From Desulfobacterales bacterium (lineage in GTDB: Bacteria > Desulfobacterota > Desulfobacteria > Desulfobacterales > SpSt-501): DNA of 38,246 bases. The stretch is taken from assembly GCA_025454115.1 (NCBI GenBank), contig JALOPB010000001.1, positions 1-38,246 on the forward strand. The letters are read 5' to 3'. The notes under the pieces were generated by a model. It searched no databases. It was not told the DNA's origin and saw nothing but the letters and a program-made list of their open reading frames with translations. The translations under genes and the position numbers were made by a program. This document shows, one piece after another, positions 17,554 to 25,980 of the stretch (position 1 is the stretch's first letter; each line of letters starts with the position of its first letter).

Positions 17554-18030
17554 TTAGCCCAGCGGATCCATGCCGAGCGTAAGTTCTGTTTTGAAATCAA
17601 GGTCAATATATGCGTAAACCTCCGGCAGCGCCCCGAGGGTGTCTGCCGATAGGCTGTAGCCCATGACGGTATTCGCCGGCAGGGACGCCTTGACGGCATC
17701 TATGACGAGCTGGGCCAGATCGAGCACCAGCTCCACGCCGGCCGGCTGGTCGAGGTTGCCGTAAGCCGTGCTTGCGAGCGCGTCCTTGTTGATGGCCAGG
17801 TCCACCGCTATCGAGTAGTTCTGCTCCCTGCGCTCCTGGTGTTTTTGGACGCCCGGGGTGTGCATGATCGCATACGGCATATCGGACGCCGACGGCAGCC
17901 CCGCTGATGTGACATCCGCGAATACGTTCAGCTTCGTTCCGGCCCCGAACTGCGTGACGCACCAGGACTCGATCGCCGCGTTGCCGGCGATGGCGGTGAC
18001 AAAGGTGTTGAAAAAGTCGTAGTTGTCCAT
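17554..18030 (-). CDS. Tail terminator/head-tail joining protein
   Basis: 158 aa, position before tail tube, content consistent with tail terminator. Confidence 0.6.
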   Translation of the reverse strand: MDNYDFFNTFVTAIAGNAAIESWCVTQFGAGTKLNVFADVTSAGLPSASDMPYAIMHTPGVQKHQERREQNYSIAVDLAINKDALASTAYGNLDQPAGVELVLDLAQLVIDAVKASLPANTVMGYSLSADTLGALPEVYAYIDLDFKTELTLGMDPLG

Positions 18031-18426
18031 CTACGCCTTCGGCTTCCTGGATAGCCGTCCCTTGACTTTTTTTACCAGGCTGCCGGCCGTTTCGGTCGTC
18101 AGCCCGGCCGCCTCGATGGCGGTTTCGGCGGCCCAGGCAAGCGGAGTAGGCCGGGGGTTATCCCCGGCCTGGCCCGGGTCCGCGGCGGCGGCCTCATCGT
18201 CGGCCGTCTCCAGCCCCGCCGCCTGGATCTCCACGGCCTCGCCCGCGCCATTTACAGGCGCAGTGTCGGCGTCCTTTACCGTGACCTCGACCGCCTTGCC
18301 GAGCCGGATCAGCTCGATGGCATCTTTTTCGGACAGGCCCACGGACTCGTCCAAGACCTCTCCCGCCATCACGATCCGGTTCAGCACGACGGTGTGCCGC
18401 GCGATCCTGATGCGCATCATGGCCAC
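18031..18426 (-). CDS. Head-tail connector region protein
   Basis: 131 aa, operon position. Confidence 0.5.
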   Translation of the reverse strand: MAMMRIRIARHTVVLNRIVMAGEVLDESVGLSEKDAIELIRLGKAVEVTVKDADTAPVNGAGEAVEIQAAGLETADDEAAAADPGQAGDNPRPTPLAWAAETAIEAAGLTTETAGSLVKKVKGRLSRKPKA

Positions 18427-18885
18427 CTAGTAGGCCCCGCCGATCGCCGGGAGGTACTGCGGACCGCGGCGCAGCGCCCAGGCGGCGACCGGGATGCCCG
18501 ATGTGTGCGTGCCGGTGAAGTTGAGCACCACGCGCGTGTAGCGCTTGCTGCCGCGGTACTCCGTCCAGTAAAACTGGCTATCCTCCGTCGGTGCGTCGAT
18601 CAAGCCGAAGCATCCGGTGTTCGCCCCGGAAACCGCGTTGGTCAGCTTGGCGGCCGGGACCGCGGTGAAGCTCGAGTTGTCGTCCGACTCCTCGAGCTCG
18701 CACTCGACCTTGACGGATCCCGAAAGCGTGTCTCCCGAGTCCCCCAGGTGCACGACGTGCACGACCTCCTTGAAGCCGCGGCCGTCGACGCTCGTGCAGT
18801 TGGTGTCCGGAGCGGCGCCGGACTTCACCACCGGAAGCAGGGTCGAGGAGAGGATGTCGTCCGATGCGTTGAAATCCTTGATCAT
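18427..18885 (-). CDS. Capsid-adjacent structural protein
   Basis: 152 aa; YTRVVLNFTGTHTSGIPVAAWALRRGPQ typical of a phage protein found next to MCP. Confidence 0.6.
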   Translation of the reverse strand: MIKDFNASDDILSSTLLPVVKSGAAPDTNCTSVDGRGFKEVVHVVHLGDSGDTLSGSVKVECELEESDDNSSFTAVPAAKLTNAVSGANTGCFGLIDAPTEDSQFYWTEYRGSKRYTRVVLNFTGTHTSGIPVAAWALRRGPQYLPAIGGAY

Positions 18886-18967
18886 GGCTTTTTCTCCTTG
18901 TGTGGCGGGCCGGGGCCCGTATGCTGCCCCGGCCCTATCGATTTGGACTTCGGCGTCCTATCGTTCG

Positions 18968-20278
18968 TTAGGTGGTCAGCGCGTCCTTCATGGCGGAGAA
19001 GGAGACCGCGTTCTTGACGGCGATGTCGACATCCTGCAGCGCGATCACACGCACCGTGCCCTGCAGGCCGCCGGTAATCGGGTCGACCATAATGTCGAGG
19101 GCACCCCACTGGCCGATGACCAGGTCGGCGAAGTTGCCGAAGATGATCGCCGAGCAGACGTTGGAGGAGCCCTTGGTGAGCGTGCTCGGGACCTGGTTGC
19201 TGACGGCCGCCCGGTAGCCGATGACCCGGCCCATTCCGTCCGCACCGTCCGTCCAGACCGGGATCTCGCCGTAGGTGGCGTTGGTGAATACCGTGCGCAG
19301 CTTGCCGCGCACCTTGGCGTTGGTCAGGAATGCGAGCGCCCCGACGTCCGCGTTGTCGATGGCGACCTCGGACTCCAGGCCCACGATGTTCGCGTAGGTG
19401 GGGGCCTTGCCGTTGGTGCCGCCGACGACCGCCCCGATCCCGACCACGTTCAGGATCCCGCGCGGCTCGGGCGAGCTGCCGGAGCCGTTGATGGCCGCCC
19501 GGTCGATCTCGAGCGCCACGGTGGTGGCGAGCTCGTTTCGGACGTACATCTCGACGTCGAGGGAGCTCTGCAGCAGGAGCTTGCGGCTGATGTCGCTGTA
19601 GGCCCCGACCGTTTTCGGCGTGAGCGCCACCTGACGGAAGGTCTGGGTGGACTCGGTCGTAATGTCGGTGGACTCGCCGACCCAGTAGGCCGTGGACCCC
19701 GCGAGCGCTCCGGGGATGGCGACGTCGCCCACCAGGCCGGTCAGCATGCGGGTGCCGAGCTGGGCGATCACCATCTTGTTGCGCAGCAGCGTGATGAAGT
19801 CGGCCGCCAGCAGGTTGGTGTCCACCAGGTGCCCGCCCTGGGCGTCCGTGGTGACGTTCAGGTCGCGCCGGAGCACGTCCATCGGGACGAACCCGCCGCG
19901 GGCGCTCTTGCCGAGCTGCTTGGCGACAGCGTCCGAGCACTCGAACTCGAACGCGGCGTGCTCGCGCCGGCCGGTGGAAAGCGCGTGCAGCAGGCGCACG
20001 AAGGAGAACTGCCGCGCCTGGCGGTCCGAGAGCCCGATGTCCGGGGTGGTCTCGACCGGCTTGACCTTGCCGATCTTCTCCAGCACCTGCATGCGGAACT
20101 CGTCCACGGAGGCGCCGCGGTTGATCGCCTCGCCGGCGAAGTCGCGCAGGTTGAACTTCTCCCCGTAGGCCGTGATCTCGCGGATGCGGGTCTGCTCGGC
20201 CTGGCGGGCTTTCTCGGTGATGTCCTTGATCTTCGCGGCCTCGGCGGCCGGGTCGGGTTGAACGGTCTCTTTTTCCAT
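18968..20278 (-). CDS. Putative internally initiated MCP form within the fusion ORF
   Basis: AAGGAG (20285-20290) lies 6 nt before in-frame ATG (20276-20278), starting MEKETVQPDPAAEAAKIKDITEKARQ... Confidence 0.55.
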   Translation of the reverse strand: MEKETVQPDPAAEAAKIKDITEKARQAEQTRIREITAYGEKFNLRDFAGEAINRGASVDEFRMQVLEKIGKVKPVETTPDIGLSDRQARQFSFVRLLHALSTGRREHAAFEFECSDAVAKQLGKSARGGFVPMDVLRRDLNVTTDAQGGHLVDTNLLAADFITLLRNKMVIAQLGTRMLTGLVGDVAIPGALAGSTAYWVGESTDITTESTQTFRQVALTPKTVGAYSDISRKLLLQSSLDVEMYVRNELATTVALEIDRAAINGSGSSPEPRGILNVVGIGAVVGGTNGKAPTYANIVGLESEVAIDNADVGALAFLTNAKVRGKLRTVFTNATYGEIPVWTDGADGMGRVIGYRAAVSNQVPSTLTKGSSNVCSAIIFGNFADLVIGQWGALDIMVDPITGGLQGTVRVIALQDVDIAVKNAVSFSAMKDALTT

Positions 20279-20845
20279 GGGAATCTCCTTTTGATCGTAT
20301 TTGATGACAAGTGAGTGGTTGCGCTGCTGGTCGGAGGCCTCGCGGCCCACCCCCACCGTCACGTCGGCCGGAACGGAAACGAGGCTCACCTCGAACGGTT
20401 CCCAGTCCATGATTCGGTAGGTCTCGACCCCTTCCTTTTCCTCGACCAGCACCGCGCGGTGCACGATGTAGCCCACCGAGACACTCTTGCGGATCCCGTC
20501 GATGACGTCCTGCCAGATCTCCTCGGCGCGCGCGCTCTTACCGAAACGCGCGATGGCCCGCCCCTTGCGGTCATCGCCGATCCAGACCTTTTCGAGGACA
20601 CCGACCTGGTCGCGGGAATTGTGATCCATGAGAAGCGCGCCGCTCGCCTTCAGGCGCTTGACGCGCATGCTTCCGGGCTCGTGATCCAGTATCTCTACAC
20701 CCCACCATCGCTCGTAGGGCTCATCCGATGAAAACGACAGCTCCACCGTGCGGCCCTTCTCGTCTACCGCGGACCGGTCGATCTCCATCTGGCGGAACTG
20801 GTTTTTCTCAATCTGCTTGGTTTTGGTTTTTTGTGCCATCTTCAC
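18968..20845 (-). CDS. HK97-type prohead protease-major capsid protein fusion
   Basis: 625 aa; N-terminus HK97 prohead protease-like (MEIDRSAVDEKGRTVELSFSSDEPYERWWGVEILDH...GALLMDHN), C-terminus HK97 MCP-like (GGHLVDTNLLAADFITLLRNKMVIAQLG...YSDISRKLLLQSS). Confidence 0.85.
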   Translation of the reverse strand: MKMAQKTKTKQIEKNQFRQMEIDRSAVDEKGRTVELSFSSDEPYERWWGVEILDHEPGSMRVKRLKASGALLMDHNSRDQVGVLEKVWIGDDRKGRAIARFGKSARAEEIWQDVIDGIRKSVSVGYIVHRAVLVEEKEGVETYRIMDWEPFEVSLVSVPADVTVGVGREASDQQRNHSLVIKYDQKEIPMEKETVQPDPAAEAAKIKDITEKARQAEQTRIREITAYGEKFNLRDFAGEAINRGASVDEFRMQVLEKIGKVKPVETTPDIGLSDRQARQFSFVRLLHALSTGRREHAAFEFECSDAVAKQLGKSARGGFVPMDVLRRDLNVTTDAQGGHLVDTNLLAADFITLLRNKMVIAQLGTRMLTGLVGDVAIPGALAGSTAYWVGESTDITTESTQTFRQVALTPKTVGAYSDISRKLLLQSSLDVEMYVRNELATTVALEIDRAAINGSGSSPEPRGILNVVGIGAVVGGTNGKAPTYANIVGLESEVAIDNADVGALAFLTNAKVRGKLRTVFTNATYGEIPVWTDGADGMGRVIGYRAAVSNQVPSTLTKGSSNVCSAIIFGNFADLVIGQWGALDIMVDPITGGLQGTVRVIALQDVDIAVKNAVSFSAMKDALTT

Positions 20846-22268
20846 ATCCCTTTCCTTTGCCTATCGAGCCGGACACGTCGATTTCGAGTCGCTCGGCGGC
20901 TTCTTTTTCGGCGTGCAGCTCGGTATAGACGTCGTCTATGTCAAGCCCGAGGTCGCCCGCGATCCGCGTGCGGGAGTTGACCCCCAAGCGCACCTCGCGC
21001 TCGCGCGCATCGATGTCCTTTGACGGGTCGATCCAGCTCCAGCGCTTGGACTGCCAAACCGGCGCGTTCCAGCGCTCCAGATCGCGCATGGGCAGCGCGA
21101 GCTTTCCGGATGCGATCGCGTGCGGCAGCCAGGCCTCGAAAATCGGCTGCACGAGATGCTCGACCAGAAAGCCCTGCAGCATCATGTAAAACGTGCGCTC
21201 CTCGAGCAGCCCCTGCCGCCCGGAGCTGTAGCTCGTCTCGGTCAGGTCGTTTGCGAGCGAGATGTAGGAAATGTTCAGCCCAGAGGCGATCCCTTTCAGC
21301 GCGGACTTGCAGAAATCACCGAACGCCTGGTTGGGATGCGTAGGGTCGAAGGTCTTGAACTCGTAGCCGCTCGGAAGCTCCTGGAACTTGCCAGGCGATA
21401 CCTCGTCGATCAGGTTACCGGACGAATCCTTGTCGTCGTATGGATAGGCGCCCTCGGAGTTGCGCGTGAAAAAACCCATTTTCGCGGCGGAGACCCTGGC
21501 GGCCACGGCCTCGCTGTAGCGGTACTGGCCGAGCTGGTGCAGGTCCTTCAGCGCCGCGACCGTCCACGGGTAGCCGCGGGTCTGCTCCGCGCGCTCGGTG
21601 ACGAAAACGTGCAGGACCTCCGCGGCCGATACCCGCTGGCGCTTCTGCGCCGGCTGCAGCGGGTACTCGCTTCGGCCGGGGTGGTTCGTCAGGATGTGGT
21701 AGGCCACCGGCCCCTTCCACTCGTCAAGCTCGACCCCCATGACGATCCCGTTGGCGATGTCGTTGTAGTCGTGGTCGAGGTATTCTGGGTCGAGCAGCTG
21801 CACGGCAAAGGCGAAGTCGTTGCGGGCGAAGCCGGAGACCGTGCGGGCGATCATCTCGCCGTCCCGGGCGAGCCCTTTTATTCCCAGTGCGAGCAGGTCG
21901 GTAAAGGACAGCTTTCGGGTCACGGTGCAGTTGGCCGGGCGGCACCAGGCGCTCCAGGCCGCCTCGATCTTCTGATTGGCGTTGTCGTCCGGCTTTCCGT
22001 CCGGGCGCTTGACCTTGCTCTGCAACCGTATTCCCTGGGGTCCGACAACGTTGCCGGCGAGCAGCTCAAGGAATCGGCGTCCGTAGCCGTTGTTTGCGCA
22101 AAGGTCGCGGCTGCGGGAGCGCAAAACCGTCAGCCCGGCGCGGATGTCGGCGTCGATGGCGTATGAAGATGTCACCCAATCCGCCAGCAGGCGCGACATG
22201 CGGGCGGCATCGAACGCCCGCGCGGCGATCGGTTTGCGGCTGAACAAGCGCTTGATGGCGCTAATCAT
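20808..22268 (-). CDS. Portal protein, lambda gpB family
   Basis: 486 aa; RAFDAARMSRLLADWVTSSYAIDADIRAGLTVLRSRSRDLCANNGYGRRFLELLAGNVVGPQGIRLQ. Confidence 0.9.
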   Translation of the reverse strand: MISAIKRLFSRKPIAARAFDAARMSRLLADWVTSSYAIDADIRAGLTVLRSRSRDLCANNGYGRRFLELLAGNVVGPQGIRLQSKVKRPDGKPDDNANQKIEAAWSAWCRPANCTVTRKLSFTDLLALGIKGLARDGEMIARTVSGFARNDFAFAVQLLDPEYLDHDYNDIANGIVMGVELDEWKGPVAYHILTNHPGRSEYPLQPAQKRQRVSAAEVLHVFVTERAEQTRGYPWTVAALKDLHQLGQYRYSEAVAARVSAAKMGFFTRNSEGAYPYDDKDSSGNLIDEVSPGKFQELPSGYEFKTFDPTHPNQAFGDFCKSALKGIASGLNISYISLANDLTETSYSSGRQGLLEERTFYMMLQGFLVEHLVQPIFEAWLPHAIASGKLALPMRDLERWNAPVWQSKRWSWIDPSKDIDAREREVRLGVNSRTRIAGDLGLDIDDVYTELHAEKEAAERLEIDVSGSIGKGKGCEDGTKNQNQAD

Positions 22269-22848
22269 TGCCGAACCTCACGAAGATGTTTTTGCCGGTC
22301 CCGAGCCCTTTCGCCACATTCTCTGCGGCCTGCTCCTGCTCGTATGCCTGCTTGTAGCGGCTGTACCACTCGAGCAGCCGCGCGATCGGCATCATGCCGA
22401 CCACCTGGCCGCCGACGACCATCTGCTCCTGGTCTTTCGAGGCCCGCCCTTCGAGCTTGGCCTCCAGGGCGTCGAGCACTTTCTTGACGTGACTGCGGGC
22501 GTCGTAGCCCGACGAGGCGGCGGCGAAGTTGGCCAGGATCTCGATCGTGCCCGAGCCCACCATGTAGCGCTCAGTGGTCTTGGTGACGTAGGCTTGCCAC
22601 CGGTAGACGCCGGGGGAGTATCCGGCGGTTGTGGCGGCCGCGAGTGACACGAGGAAATCGTCGCCGGAGGGGGTTGACGTCAGCGCTATGCGCACGCCGG
22701 ACTTGACCAGGCTGTAGGTGAGCGCCCACCCGGCCGAGGCCTTGGGGACTTCGCCGGTCGGGATGGAAAGGCCTGCGGCCTCGCGCTTCCACTGGATGAG
22801 GTCGCCGGCGGTGAATTTTTCGGGCTCGGTGGTGGCGTATTCAGTCAC
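22261..22848 (-). CDS. gpW-like head completion protein with extra N-terminal Ig-like/beta domain
   Basis: 195 aa between TerL and portal as in lambda A-W-B; C-terminal helix-hairpin-helix (VLDALEAKLEGRASKDQEQMVVGGQVVGMMPIARLLEWYSRYKQAYEQE). Confidence 0.6.
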   Translation of the reverse strand: MTEYATTEPEKFTAGDLIQWKREAAGLSIPTGEVPKASAGWALTYSLVKSGVRIALTSTPSGDDFLVSLAAATTAGYSPGVYRWQAYVTKTTERYMVGSGTIEILANFAAASSGYDARSHVKKVLDALEAKLEGRASKDQEQMVVGGQVVGMMPIARLLEWYSRYKQAYEQEQAAENVAKGLGTGKNIFVRFGND

Positions 22849-22870
22849 ATTTCCGCCCTCGGTAAAAATA

Positions 22871-22915
22871 AAAACCGGGTTTTCTGCTGAGCACCTTCAG
22901 CATAAACCCGGTTTT
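22871..22915. terminator. Rho-independent terminator between terminase and head genes
   Basis: AAAACCGGGTTT(tc)TGCTGA-gcacct-TCAGCA(t)AAACCCGGTTTT, T-rich flanks on both strands. Confidence 0.85.
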
Positions 22916-22998
22916 TTAAGAAAAACGGAAATGGGGTGGAAAACGACCGTTAAACGACACTTTCAGGACGAAAAACGGCCGTTAAAATGCTTGACGGT

Positions 22999-23232
22999 CT
23001 ATTCGGCGTCAGGGTCAACTCCCATTTTGCGGTTGTCGCAGGCCGTGAAGCGCCGTAGGAAATCGTCTATGTTGTCGGTGTGCGCCATCCAGCGCTTGTT
23101 GAAGGCGCGGGCGAGCATTCCGGCGTTGATCAACTCATAAAACAGGCTGTCTCCGACCCCCAGATAGTCGGTGATGGCCTTCTTGCCGACCAGAAGCCGC
23201 CCACGGTGGTTTCCGTTTTTGTGGTCTCCCAT
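22999..23232 (-). CDS. Small helix-turn-helix protein (AlpA/excisionase-like)
   Basis: 77 aa; RLLVGKKAITDYLGVGDSLFYELINAGMLARAFNKRWMAHTDNIDDFLRR. Confidence 0.65.
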   Translation of the reverse strand: MGDHKNGNHRGRLLVGKKAITDYLGVGDSLFYELINAGMLARAFNKRWMAHTDNIDDFLRRFTACDNRKMGVDPDAE

Positions 23233-23241
23233 GGCTGCGCC

Positions 23242-23310
23242 TCAGTCGGTTATGATGCACATCAGAATCGTCACCGCCAGGAATATCCCGATGAAAAGCG
23301 CGTCGCTCAT
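23242..23310 (-). CDS. 22-aa hydrophobic micropeptide
   Basis: MSDALFIGIFLAVTILMCIITD*; ATGA start/stop overlap with upstream gene. Confidence 0.45.
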   Translation of the reverse strand: MSDALFIGIFLAVTILMCIITD

Positions 23311-23909
23311 GGCAACCACCTCCCAAAAACCTCGACAAGCGGGCCGGACACCGCGCGGATCCGCGCCGCGTTCGGGCAATTTTCGAGCGCCGGCCGCCAG
23401 GCCCGCAGGTTGTCCTCAACGCTCGATTCGAGGCACGAGTGTGAATAGCCCGGCCGTTCGTACCAGTATTTTCGGCCGCCCTGGTAGCAGTCCATGCCGG
23501 CCAGGAGCACCTGCTCGAACCCGGCCGCGCAGGCGAACCATACGGCCAGCGCCGACGAGAACCCACCGTTCCACCATGGCTCGTCGATCCGCACGTTTGT
23601 CCAGCGGTCGAACGGGCTGACCGTCCAGGTCGTCGGGCTCATCAGAAGCGCCGTCATAAGGCCCTCCTGCCCGGGGGTTGACGGGTCCTCGAGAAAACAG
23701 CAGACATCGGCCCGCATGTCCTCTGCGCCGGCGAGGTAGATCATGGCGTGCTGTTTGACGGAGATCAGGGCCGGGTCGCAGGCGTCCATGACGAGCTGAA
23801 AATCACGCTCGATCGAGGGACCCCCTCCCATGACGAGCGCCACCTGCGGCCCCCGCCGCTCGGCCCATCGCCTGACATCGTACATCCCCACTATGCGGTC
23901 GTCTATCAC
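23307..23909 (-). CDS. DUF115/MptE-like Rossmann-type protein
   Basis: 200 aa; ALVMGGGPSIERDF...WWNGGFSSALAVWFACAAGFEQVLLAGMDCYQGGRKYWYE. Confidence 0.6.
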   Translation of the reverse strand: MIDDRIVGMYDVRRWAERRGPQVALVMGGGPSIERDFQLVMDACDPALISVKQHAMIYLAGAEDMRADVCCFLEDPSTPGQEGLMTALLMSPTTWTVSPFDRWTNVRIDEPWWNGGFSSALAVWFACAAGFEQVLLAGMDCYQGGRKYWYERPGYSHSCLESSVEDNLRAWRPALENCPNAARIRAVSGPLVEVFGRWLP

Positions 23910-23994
23910 GCTGACATCCTCCCACTGTTTTTTTAGGGCCTACGCGCCGCCACTCCACCGACCGGCGCACGCCGGACCACCCGACTCGGCCCAT

Positions 23995-25980
23995 TCATAT
24001 TCCGCCCATCCAAGTCCCGGCCACCCGCCGCCTGGTCACCACCCGTTTCTCCACCAGCTGCTGGGCGGGTGTCTTTGGTTTTTCATTTTCATTCGCCACC
24101 GACTTGGCCGACTGCCGCTGCAAATCGCCCTCCTTGGCCTTGACGTAGCGGGCGAGCCCTGAGAGGTTCGGGTGCCACCCATTGTCGGCGCAGGCCGCGG
24201 CGTAGATCTCGCAGTCGAGCAGGTGGTTGTCGCTTCTGGTCTTAACCCACTCGATCCTCCCCTTGCGCGTGCGCCGCAACTCCTCCGCCAAAAACTGCTT
24301 GGTGTAGTCGACCCCGGTCTCGGCGTGCAGAAAAAAGCGCTGGCTTTCGGCAGCGATAACGTTTCCGTTTTCGTCTACCTTCTGGTCGCGTCGCGTCAGG
24401 CGCCAGTGCAGGAGCTTCTTCAACTCTCCTGTGTCGAGCATCCTCAGCTCGATCCCGCCCGGTATCGGCTTGTTGCTGCGCGGCATGCGGTCTATCGCCT
24501 GGGGGTAATTGACACGGATCAGTTGTGGGCGGCTGGATCCCTTCACGGCAAAGATCACCTGCCGCGCGTCCCGGCGTCCATGGGCGCGGATGAATTCATA
24601 GATCTCCTCGGTGCGGCTGATGGCCTCGTCGTCGGCGCCCTTGCCGCCGCCGGTGTCCATGGCGGCTCGCCAGATTTGCAGGCGCTCGCCCGTGCCGTCC
24701 TTATGGAAATACGTGTCGAACACCAGCGCCCGAACATCATCGAAGGTCGACAGATAGCCGTACTGTACCAGGTGGCTCGTCAAATCCTCCCCCCAGGCCC
24801 GCACCACGAACCAGAACCCGCGCTTCTGCACGTCGATGCCGGCCGTTAGCGCAACCGTCCACGACGGGCATATCCCCGGCGGAAGGTCCGTCTTGCGCTT
24901 GAACAGATCCCCCTCGGCCTTGGACTCTACAACCTCCTTCCACGGCCGCGCCTGGTGCTGCGTGACAAAGGCCTGGAGCTTCTTCGGATCGTCCTTGCCC
25001 TTAAGAAAATCGGCCGCGGCCTTGGAAAGCGACACGAACGGAGAATACCAGGACTCCAACGGGCCGAAGGCGATCGCCGTCGGACGCTCGACCGGCGTTT
25101 CGGCTTTCCACCTTCCGCCACGCACGGCCACGTTGCGGGCGTGGTCGTCCCAGTCCATGCCGCAGTGAGCGCAGGAGTAGCGGGCGAGCTTGCCGCGAAG
25201 CACTTCGCGGTGGTCACGCTTTCCGTGCCAGTGGATACGCTCGAAGCCCATGATCTGCAGGTGGCCACAGATCGGGCACTTCGCGTGGTAGCGACGGGTC
25301 TCCTCCGCCTCTGATCGTATCAGGCGGTCGAAGGCGTCTCCGTCGAGCTTTGGCGTGCTGTAGAAAATCTGCTTGCTCGTGTACTGGTACGAGTTGGTGC
25401 GGACATCGCCAAGGCTAAACGGGTCCGCCTCGTCGCCGACAAAATCAGGATATTTACCGGGCTCGTCCCAAAGTATGTAGCGCACGGACTCGGACGCCAT
25501 CGCCGCGGCCGATGTCGCCCAGACCATCATCAGGTCCATGCCGTTTACAAAGTTGACGTGCATGGTGGTGACGTCGTCGATCCTGGAGGAGAGCAGCGCG
25601 GCCGTTTTCGGCGTCGAGCGGATTGTGGGGATTAACTGCCGCTTCGCGATCCGCTTGCTGACCTTCTCGTCCGGCATTACGTACATGGCGGGCCCTGGGT
25701 CGACGTCGATCGCATAAAGCATGAAATTTAGCCCCACGGAGGTCTTTCCGGTCTGTGGGGCCCAGCACAGGAAAACCTTGCGCACCCACGGCAGCGCGAT
25801 CGTGTCCATGGGCTCGATGCAGTACGGCGTGACCTCGTTCCGCCACTTGCCTTGTGCGGGGCCCCTGACCACCATGCGATATTTCTCAGCCCACTGGCTG
25901 ACACTGATCCGCTCGCGCGGGCGGAATACGCGACGCTCCGGATCCGTGAAGTGGTCGATGGCGTATGCGACGGATGTCAT
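23995..25980 (-). CDS. Terminase large subunit, lambda gpA family
   Basis: 661 aa; RISVSQWAEKYRMV...GKWRNEVTPYCIEPMDTIALPWVRKVFLCWAPQTGKTSVGLN; Zn-ribbon CPICGH...CAHCGMDWD; ILWDEPGKYPDF; C-terminal nuclease region. Confidence 0.93.
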   Translation of the reverse strand: MTSVAYAIDHFTDPERRVFRPRERISVSQWAEKYRMVVRGPAQGKWRNEVTPYCIEPMDTIALPWVRKVFLCWAPQTGKTSVGLNFMLYAIDVDPGPAMYVMPDEKVSKRIAKRQLIPTIRSTPKTAALLSSRIDDVTTMHVNFVNGMDLMMVWATSAAAMASESVRYILWDEPGKYPDFVGDEADPFSLGDVRTNSYQYTSKQIFYSTPKLDGDAFDRLIRSEAEETRRYHAKCPICGHLQIMGFERIHWHGKRDHREVLRGKLARYSCAHCGMDWDDHARNVAVRGGRWKAETPVERPTAIAFGPLESWYSPFVSLSKAAADFLKGKDDPKKLQAFVTQHQARPWKEVVESKAEGDLFKRKTDLPPGICPSWTVALTAGIDVQKRGFWFVVRAWGEDLTSHLVQYGYLSTFDDVRALVFDTYFHKDGTGERLQIWRAAMDTGGGKGADDEAISRTEEIYEFIRAHGRRDARQVIFAVKGSSRPQLIRVNYPQAIDRMPRSNKPIPGGIELRMLDTGELKKLLHWRLTRRDQKVDENGNVIAAESQRFFLHAETGVDYTKQFLAEELRRTRKGRIEWVKTRSDNHLLDCEIYAAACADNGWHPNLSGLARYVKAKEGDLQRQSAKSVANENEKPKTPAQQLVEKRVVTRRRVAGTWMGGI

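Noticed and set aside
18617-20314. 565-aa plus-strand ORF opposite the protease-capsid gene, and similar long antisense ORFs (16483-17652, 11112-12440, 7482-8561, 21120-22166)
   Set aside because: They lie wholly antisense to convincing phage structural genes, have Arg/Gly/Val/Asp-rich compositions without motifs, and are typical shadow ORFs of GC-rich coding sequence.
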